From positions 1 to 7,720 of the forward strand of contig DBMM01000109.1 of the NCBI GenBank assembly GCA_002298925.1: a stretch of DNA of 7,720 nt, in the 5' to 3' direction. The notes under the pieces were generated by a model. The model did no database searches. It was not told where the DNA came from and saw only the letters and a list, made by a program, of their open reading frames with translations. The translations under genes were made by a program, and so were the position numbers. Below are positions 1-3,941 of the stretch, piece by piece (position 1 is the first letter of the stretch; each line of letters begins with the position of its first letter). The DNA is from Geobacter sp. UBA698 (GTDB lineage: Bacteria > Desulfobacterota > Desulfuromonadia > Geobacterales > Pseudopelobacteraceae).

Positions 1-42
1 ACCCATCCGGCCCAGGTGCTGGACTATCTCAAGAGCATATAG
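1..42 (+). CDS. 3' end of an unidentified gene (partial)
   Basis: Reading from base 1 gives THPAQVLDYLKSI followed by a TAG stop at 40-42. A hairpin terminator begins 18 bases after the stop, which supports this being a real gene end rather than a chance frame. Only 13 residues are visible, so I cannot name the product. It converges on the minus-strand hpt gene. Confidence 0.6.
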   Translation, partial: THPAQVLDYLKSI

Positions 43-60
43 CAAAATGAACGCGAGCTG

Positions 61-105
61 ACAAAGAAGGTCTTGCCGGAATCTTCCGGCACGCCCTTCT
101 TTGTT
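61..105 (+). terminator. Intrinsic terminator-like hairpin between convergent genes
   Basis: A 10-base arm at 61-70 (ACAAAGAAGG) pairs perfectly with 95-104, and an inner arm GCCGGAA (75-81) pairs with TTCCGGC (84-90). The right arm and the bases after it are T-rich but give no clean T-run. It follows the plus-strand gene ending at 42 and also lies 48 bases beyond the hpt stop, so it could serve both converging transcripts; the plus direction fits better. Confidence 0.65.
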
Positions 106-152
106 GTTTAGTATGATGTTTATAGCGAGCTGACTCGAAAAACGTCTACTTC

Positions 153-704
153 TTAAAGTCCCCTTACCGCGTAGATCCCCGCTGCGTTGCGCCAGTAGCC
201 CTTGTAATCCAGGCCGTAGCCGAACAGGAAGCGGTCCCCCACTTCCAGGCCGAAAAAATCGGCCCGCATGCCCGGCGTGACCTTGCGCAGGTGCAGCTTT
301 TCCACCAGCACCGCCATCAGAACCTTGGAGGCTCCCTGCTGGCGACAGTAATCGGCAATGGCGGCCAAAGTAACCCCTTCGTCGAGGATGTCGTCCAGGA
401 GCAGCACGGTCCGGCCGCGCAGATCAAGCTGCGGCCTGACGGTCCAGTGCAGGTGGGTGCCGCTGACCTCATGGCCGTAGCGGGTGGCATGGACGTAGTC
501 AATCTGCAGCGGGAACCTGAGCTGCGTCAGCAACTGGCCGGTGAAGATCAGGCCGCCGTTCATGATACACAGCAGCACCGGATCGGCATCCTTGAGACAA
601 TCAGTAATTTCCGTCGCCAGCCGCCCGATGGCCGCCGCCACTTCCGTCTCGCCAACCAGCAGATCAGCTTCGGAAAACACTTTTTTTGCTTCTGCGAAGT
701 CCAT
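153..704 (-). CDS. hpt: Hypoxanthine (guanine) phosphoribosyltransferase
   Basis: This cytoplasmic purine-salvage enzyme joins hypoxanthine or guanine to PRPP, giving IMP or GMP plus pyrophosphate. The 183-residue protein has the type I PRTase PRPP-binding motif VLLLDDILDEGVTL at residues 100-113 with paired acidic residues D104/D105. It also has the N-terminal CIMNGGLIFTG segment (46-56), the ATRYGHE flexible-loop region (73-79), the base-contact lysine in VEK (K136) and the C-terminal FGYGLDYKGYWRN block (161-173). I recall the same block in the gammaproteobacterial Hpt type. I chose ATG at 704 because AAAGGA lies 6 bases upstream; a longer frame would start at a TTG at 725 with no comparable ribosome site. 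It lies 29 bases downstream of prmC on the same strand and is probably co-transcribed. The family is secure, but the exact base preference (hypoxanthine versus guanine) cannot be read from sequence. Confidence 0.93.
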   Translation of the reverse strand: MDFAEAKKVFSEADLLVGETEVAAAIGRLATEITDCLKDADPVLLCIMNGGLIFTGQLLTQLRFPLQIDYVHATRYGHEVSGTHLHWTVRPQLDLRGRTVLLLDDILDEGVTLAAIADYCRQQGASKVLMAVLVEKLHLRKVTPGMRADFFGLEVGDRFLFGYGLDYKGYWRNAAGIYAVRGL

Positions 705-733
705 GAAATATCCTTTCAGATTCAATTTAACCT

Positions 734-1588
734 TCAGATTCTCTGAGCGCCCACCACCCGTTCAATACCGCCCGGGTCACGGGCCGTGACCGGTTCGCCG
801 AAGCCGCCGGCCGTCCGGAACAGCTGCGCCACCGCCTCTGCCTGATCCACCCCGACCTCAACCAGCAGCCAGCCGCCGGGATTGAGATGCGCCGCGACGG
901 CGGGAATCAGTTGCCGATAGATATCCAGTCCGTCCGCGCCGCCATCCAGGGCACTGCGGGGATCGTTGTCGCGCACCTCCGGCTCCAGCCCGGCAATGAC
1001 CGCACTGGGGATGTAGGGCGGGTTGGAGACGATCAGATCAAAAGAGCGCCCGGCCAGCGGAGCCAGCAGGGAGCCGTGCAGGAATTCGACAACCACACCG
1101 TTGGCCTCGGCATTGCGCTGGGCCACAGCCAGTGCTGCAACGGAGATATCGCTGGCCGTAACCGACGCCTCCGACAGCTGCTTCGCCAGAGCAATCGCGA
1201 TGCAGCCGCTGCCGGTGCCGATGTCCAGCACGCTGCGGGCGGCCGGCATCCGGGCCACAGCCTCCATCACCAGCGTTTCCGTGTCGTGGCGCGGAATGAG
1301 CACATCCGCTGAAACTTCGAATTCCAGGCCGAAGAACTCCTGGGTGCCGAGGATATGCTGCAGCGGCTCGCGCCGCCCCCGGCGGGTCACCATGGCCCGA
1401 TAGGCAGCAAGCTCCCCATCGTTCAATGGTTTGTCGAAATTGAGATACAGCCCGACGCGATCCAGACCGGTAGCGGCGCACAGCAGCCACTCGGCCTCCA
1501 GCCTGGCATTTTCAATGCCTTTGCCAGCCAGGTAATCCCTGGTCCAGTTCAGCACTTTGAGAGTTGTCCAGATTTCCGGTTGAGTCAT
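734..1588 (-). CDS. prmC: Peptide chain release factor N5-glutamine methyltransferase PrmC (HemK)
   Basis: PrmC uses S-adenosylmethionine to methylate the glutamine of the GGQ motif in release factors RF1 and RF2, which speeds translation termination in the cytoplasm. The 284-residue protein has an N-terminal helical domain including QHILGTQEFFG (77-87). The SAM-binding motif LDIGTGSG is at 121-128, an acidic ribose-contact region TASDIS at 144-149, and the substrate-glutamine motif NPPY at 189-192 within SNPPYIP. Length is normal for the family. I chose ATG at 1588; a frame extension to ATG 1630 adds 14 residues with no ribosome site in front and an atypical start, whereas PrmC proteins normally begin close to this point. 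The ribosome site for 1588 is itself modest (GGAG about 13 bases upstream). Many bacteria place prmC beside prfA; here its partner is hpt and its divergent neighbour is ppiB. Confidence 0.95.
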   Translation of the reverse strand: MTQPEIWTTLKVLNWTRDYLAGKGIENARLEAEWLLCAATGLDRVGLYLNFDKPLNDGELAAYRAMVTRRGRREPLQHILGTQEFFGLEFEVSADVLIPRHDTETLVMEAVARMPAARSVLDIGTGSGCIAIALAKQLSEASVTASDISVAALAVAQRNAEANGVVVEFLHGSLLAPLAGRSFDLIVSNPPYIPSAVIAGLEPEVRDNDPRSALDGGADGLDIYRQLIPAVAAHLNPGGWLLVEVGVDQAEAVAQLFRTAGGFGEPVTARDPGGIERVVGAQRI

Positions 1589-1665
1589 TTGAATACCACC
1601 ACTCCAACTTCTGTCAAACGCCAGATTCATGGCAGGAGTTCTTTGAAAAACAGCACGGGAACGTC

Positions 1666-1694
1666 ACCATACCCCAGCACCTCATATTTGGCAA
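1666..1694 (-). promoter_or_regulatory. Candidate sigma70-type promoter for prmC-hpt
   Basis: On the minus strand, TTGCCA (1694-1689) and TATGGT (1671-1666) are separated by 17 bases. The -35 box matches the consensus at 5 of 6 positions and the -10 at 4 of 6. Transcription would begin near 1659, leaving a leader of about 70 bases before the prmC start. It is the best-placed candidate in the divergent gap. Confidence 0.4.
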
Positions 1695-1720
1695 CATTCG
1701 ATACACCTGGAAAAAGATGT

Positions 1721-1748
1721 TTGATTTTATTACATAATGTGCTAAAAA
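1721..1748 (+). promoter_or_regulatory. Weak candidate promoter for ppiB
   Basis: The AT-rich stretch before ppiB contains TTGATT (1721-1726) and TAAAAA (1743-1748) with a 16-base spacer; each box matches sigma70 consensus at only 4 of 6 positions. CATAAT at 1733-1738 is an alternative -10 without a good -35. A promoter must lie in this region because ppiB diverges from prmC, but the exact boxes are uncertain. Confidence 0.25.
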
Positions 1749-1796
1749 ACCAACCACCCTATTTAAAAAAAGCAGTGCATTAACAGGAGGTTTCAG

Positions 1797-2312
1797 ATGT
1801 CTGAACAGAACCCGCAAGTCCTGATGGAAACATCCATGGGAAACATCACCATTGAACTCTTCAAGGAAAAAGCTCCCATCACTGTCAAGAACTTCCTGAC
1901 CTATGTCAAGGAAGGTTTTTACGATGGCCTGATCTTCCACCGCGTCATCAAAGACTTCATGGTCCAGGGCGGCGGCATGACCGAGGCCATGGAGCAGAAA
2001 AAGCCCAAATTCGCCATCAAGAACGAGGCCACCAACGGCCTCTCCAACAAGCGCGGCACCCTGGCCATGGCCCGTACCGCCGTGGTCGATTCGGCCACGT
2101 CACAGTTTTTCATCAATACCGTGGACAACGCCTTCCTGGACCATCAGGGCAAACAGGCTGACCGTTTCGGTTACTGCGTTTTCGGCCAGGTGCTGGAAGG
2201 AATGGAAGTGGTCGATCAGATCCGCGCCGTCAAAACCGGAACAAAAAACGGCCATGGTGATGTGCCGCTGGAGCCGGTCTTCATCAAGAGCGCCCGGCTG
2301 ATCGAGCAGTAA
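1797..2312 (+). CDS. ppiB: Cyclophilin-type peptidyl-prolyl cis-trans isomerase, cytoplasmic PpiB-like
   Basis: This enzyme catalyses cis-trans isomerisation of bonds before proline and assists protein folding. The 171-residue protein is one cyclophilin domain with no signal peptide, so it should act in the cytoplasm, like E. coli PpiB (about 164 residues). The active-site block FHRVIKDFMVQGGG is at 47-60 with the catalytic arginine R49. It is followed by GTLAMAR (87-93), SQFFI (102-106) and YCVFGQVLEGMEVV (126-139). The position of the cyclosporin-contact tryptophan of human CypA lies in a DRFGYCVFG segment without tryptophan, as in PpiB types, suggesting weak cyclosporin binding. The start is set by AGGAGG six bases before the ATG. 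It diverges from prmC and ends in a strong terminator, so it is probably a single-gene unit. Confidence 0.95.
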   Translation: MSEQNPQVLMETSMGNITIELFKEKAPITVKNFLTYVKEGFYDGLIFHRVIKDFMVQGGGMTEAMEQKKPKFAIKNEATNGLSNKRGTLAMARTAVVDSATSQFFINTVDNAFLDHQGKQADRFGYCVFGQVLEGMEVVDQIRAVKTGTKNGHGDVPLEPVFIKSARLIEQ

Positions 2313-2335
2313 TTCGCCGATCATAACCCGGCTTG

Positions 2336-2368
2336 AGCCCCGTTTTCCCGGAGGAAGCGGGGCTTTTT
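2336..2368 (+). terminator. Intrinsic terminator of ppiB
   Basis: AGCCCCG (2336-2342) pairs with CGGGGCT (2358-2364), with a further inner TTCC/GGAA pairing, and is followed by a run of five T at 2364-2368. It sits 24 bases after the ppiB stop codon. Confidence 0.9.
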
Positions 2369-2417
2369 GTGTCCACCCGTTCCCTGGCCGATGATGAGTA
2401 TGACGCGAAATGTCTTG

Positions 2418-2446
2418 TTGAAACACGATTGTGTTTACGCTAAACT
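2418..2446 (+). promoter_or_regulatory. Candidate promoter of the ferritin-like gene
   Basis: TTGAAA (2418-2423; 5 of 6 to the -35 consensus) and TAAACT (2441-2446; 4 of 6 to the -10 consensus) are spaced by exactly 17 bases. Transcription would start near 2453, about 54 bases before the ATG. The boxes are interleaved with inverted repeats listed separately. Confidence 0.5.
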
Positions 2447-2457
2447 GTTTTAGTTTA
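2421..2457. promoter_or_regulatory. Two inverted repeats overlapping the promoter, possible operator
   Basis: AAACAC-GATT-GTGTTT occupies 2421-2436 and TAAACT-GTTTT-AGTTTA occupies 2441-2457. The AAAC half-sites start at 2421 and 2442 (21 bases apart) and the GTTT half-sites start at 2433 and 2453 (20 bases apart), so the two dyads repeat at about two helical turns. One dyad fills the spacer and touches the -35 box; the other covers the -10 box. The pattern suits a repressor binding site, but I cannot match it to a known Fur, PerR or FNR box. Confidence 0.4.
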
Positions 2458-2506
2458 TTAATATTCGGCAGACCCAGAAGCACAATCCAACCGGGAGGAC
2501 ATAGCA

Positions 2507-2980
2507 ATGAACGAAAACCAGGTCTGTTATACCTTTGACGCCGCCGTCGAAATGGCAATACAAATGGAGGAGGAAGGCTTCCGCAACTATCTGGCCGCCG
2601 TCCGCAAGGTTTCCAACAAGGGTGCCCGTGAGATCCTCAAGGAAAATGCGCTGGACGAACTGAATCATAAGCATATGCTGGAAAAAGCCCTGCTGGAAGG
2701 ACGCATGCAGGGGGGGGCTGAACTCGACCAGACCATCCCCACCATGCATCTGGACTATGTTCTCAAGAAGAAGGAACTGGGGCCGGAGTCAGGCGTTCGT
2801 GAGGCTCTGATCTATGCCATCCACCTGGAGAAAGACGCGGTGGAGTTTTACGGCAAGGTAGCCAACGGCTGCGCCGGCGCCCCCATGGGACAGCTCTTCG
2901 CCCAACTCCTCAAGGAGGAGAGCGGCCACCTGCAGGCGCTGGAAGACCTGTACGAAGAACACTTCATGACCGAGAACTAG
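2507..2980 (+). CDS. Ferritin-like / rubrerythrin-type diiron protein without rubredoxin domain
   Basis: The 157-residue protein is a predicted four-helix bundle with a complete set of diiron ligand positions. Helix 1 carries E21 with Y28 seven residues on. Helix 2 has E51-x-x-H54. Helix 3 has E108 with Y115 seven residues on (HLEKDAVEFY). Helix 4 has E138-x-x-H141. This E/ExxH pattern is that of rubrerythrin-family proteins, which reduce hydrogen peroxide or handle iron in anaerobes. The C-terminal rubredoxin module of classical rubrerythrin is absent: there are no CxxC pairs, only C7 and C122. An external electron donor would therefore be needed if it is a peroxidase. There is no signal peptide, so it is cytoplasmic. 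The start follows GGGAGGA with eight bases before the ATG. It is flanked by terminators on both sides and has its own promoter candidate. The substrate is unknown; peroxide reduction or iron oxidation are both possible. Confidence 0.85.
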   Translation: MNENQVCYTFDAAVEMAIQMEEEGFRNYLAAVRKVSNKGAREILKENALDELNHKHMLEKALLEGRMQGGAELDQTIPTMHLDYVLKKKELGPESGVREALIYAIHLEKDAVEFYGKVANGCAGAPMGQLFAQLLKEESGHLQALEDLYEEHFMTEN

Positions 2981-2985
2981 CACGG

Positions 2986-3022
2986 AGCGGGTTGCGGAAA
3001 GCACCGTGACCCGCTTTTTTTC
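2986..3022 (+). terminator. Intrinsic terminator of the ferritin-like gene
   Basis: AGCGGGT (2986-2992) pairs with ACCCGCT (3009-3015), followed by a run of eight T at 3015-3022. An alternative pairing, CACGG with CCGTG, overlaps it. The hairpin starts five bases after the stop codon. Confidence 0.9.
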
Positions 3023-3147
3023 AACATCGTCCCGACTTCCAGACAGGAGCGGTCAGGTTCCATCGACCAGCACTGCAACAACCACACCCCCACCCATCCA
3101 AAGAGCAGCGAGGAAGCTATCACGATTGAAACGTACGGAGGAACATC

Positions 3148-3708
3148 ATGAAAATTTCCGCACTGTTAATCAGCCTGACCCTGCTCACCGCAATTATCGC
3201 CTGTTCTACTGAATACAAAAAACCCGCACCACGCTCCACTGCTTCGCAGACAACGGCACAGACTCCCGCCAGGATCAGACTCTATTCAGCTGCGCAGAAA
3301 GGATACCTGATGAGCGAAAAAGTCATCAAAAGCGATGCCGAATGGCGCAAACAGCTGACTCCCGAGCAATATCACGTCACCAGAGAGCAGGGGACGGAAC
3401 GGGCATACAGCGGCGCCACCTGGAACAACCACGAAAAAGGGATCTACCAGTGCGTCTGCTGCAACAACGACCTCTACAGCTCGGAGCACAAATACGAATC
3501 CGGCACCGGTTGGCCCAGTTTCTGGCAGCCGATCGCACCGGAGAACATCACCACCCGCGCCGACAACAGCCTCTTCACCAGGCGCACCGAGGTGATCTGC
3601 AGCCGTTGCGATGCGCACCTGGGACACGTGTTCAACGACGGCCCCCAACCGACCGGCCTGCGTTACTGCATGAACTCGGCGGCAATGACGTTCGTCAAAA
3701 CGCCCTGA
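3148..3708 (+). CDS. msrB: Peptide-methionine (R)-S-oxide reductase MsrB, lipoprotein form
   Basis: MsrB reduces the R epimer of methionine sulfoxide in oxidised proteins. The 186-residue product starts with a lipoprotein signal peptide (MKIS, then a hydrophobic stretch) ending in the lipobox IIAC with Cys19. A Pro/Ser/Thr-rich tether follows to about residue 54, then a full MsrB domain from 55. Zinc is held by C102/C105 (CVCC) and C151/C154 (CSRC). GWPSFW is at 121-126, AHLGHVFNDGPQPTG at 156-170, and the catalytic C174 lies in RYCMNS. The usual resolving-cysteine position in SGCGWPSF is Thr120 here, so recycling must differ; C104 between the zinc ligands is an extra cysteine. The upstream start has GGAGG seven bases before the ATG. 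A second good start exists at Met55 (3310). The protein is predicted to be anchored in the periplasm if translated from the first start. It stands alone between terminators. Confidence 0.93.
   Translation: MKISALLISLTLLTAIIACSTEYKKPAPRSTASQTTAQTPARIRLYSAAQKGYLMSEKVIKSDAEWRKQLTPEQYHVTREQGTERAYSGATWNNHEKGIYQCVCCNNDLYSSEHKYESGTGWPSFWQPIAPENITTRADNSLFTRRTEVICSRCDAHLGHVFNDGPQPTGLRYCMNSAAMTFVKTP
3296..3312 (+). promoter_or_regulatory. Internal ribosome binding site and second start within msrB
   Basis: AGAAAGGA (3296-3303) sits six bases before an in-frame ATG at 3310-3312. Initiation there would give a 132-residue MsrB domain starting MSEKVIKSDAEW, without signal peptide or tether, close to the size of cytosolic MsrB such as the E. 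coli enzyme. The spacing is as good as that of the upstream start. Confidence 0.45.
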
Positions 3709-3758
3709 ACGATAACTGACCGCAACCTGATCATGACGGCACTGCGCCGGTCACAATT

Positions 3759-3795
3759 AATACGGCCTTCCGTTTTCCGGAGGGCCGTATTTTAT
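3759..3795 (+). terminator. Intrinsic terminator of msrB
   Basis: A 14-pair stem with one G-T pair runs from AATACGGCCTTCCG (3759-3772) to the matching arm ending at 3791, around a short T-rich loop, with T residues at 3790-3793. The A-rich left edge and T-rich right edge could let it work on both strands. It lies 50 bases past the msrB stop. Confidence 0.9.
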
Positions 3796-3847
3796 TGCCC
3801 CATGAGAAATATTTCACCGCCATTTTCCGTGCAACCTTCCTTTTGCT

Positions 3848-3875
3848 TTGCTTTCAGCGCAAATATCTATATAAT
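3848..3875 (+). promoter_or_regulatory. Candidate promoter of the RNase E/G gene
   Basis: A perfect TATAAT at 3870-3875 lies in an AT-rich patch after the msrB terminator. The only -35 candidate, TTGCTT at 3848-3853 with a 16-base spacer, is weak (3 of 6). Transcription would start near 3882, leaving a leader of about 60 bases. Confidence 0.45.
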
Positions 3876-3905
3876 TTACAAGTTTTACAATTTGCTGATA
3901 GCTGC

Positions 3906-3930
3906 GCGGGCTTAACCCGCTTGAAAGGGA
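3906..3930 (+). promoter_or_regulatory. Leader hairpin and ribosome site of the RNase E/G gene
   Basis: GCGGG (3906-3910) and CCCGC (3916-3920) form a GC-only stem around the loop CTTAA. The Shine-Dalgarno-like AAAGGGA (3924-3930) follows after three bases and is 11 bases from the ATG at 3942. The hairpin is close enough to affect ribosome access; any regulatory role is inference. Confidence 0.35.
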
Positions 3931-3941
3931 TATACGAACAC

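Noticed and set aside
291..746. A 151-codon plus-strand frame opposite hpt
   Set aside because: It is antisense to hpt, has no motif and has no ribosome site; hpt has a full PRTase motif set.
1590..1617. A perfect TTGACA with a TATTCA box on the minus strand just before prmC
   Set aside because: The spacer is 16 bases, but transcription would start inside or after the prmC start codon, and no good downstream start exists, so it could not express the gene.
1614..1940. A 108-codon minus-strand frame overlapping the ppiB start and the divergent promoter region
   Set aside because: It runs through the AT-rich promoter region and is antisense to the conserved cyclophilin N-terminus, with no recognisable domain.
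3006..3212. A 68-codon plus-strand frame between the ferritin-like gene and msrB
   Set aside because: It starts inside a terminator, has Ser/Thr/Pro-rich low complexity and overlaps the msrB start out of frame. I see nothing else in 3023-3147, including no clear promoter.
3795..3941. A 49-residue N-terminal extension of the RNase E/G protein
   Set aside because: The region overlaps the end of the msrB terminator and contains the TATAAT box and leader hairpin. Family homology starts at the ATG at 3942.
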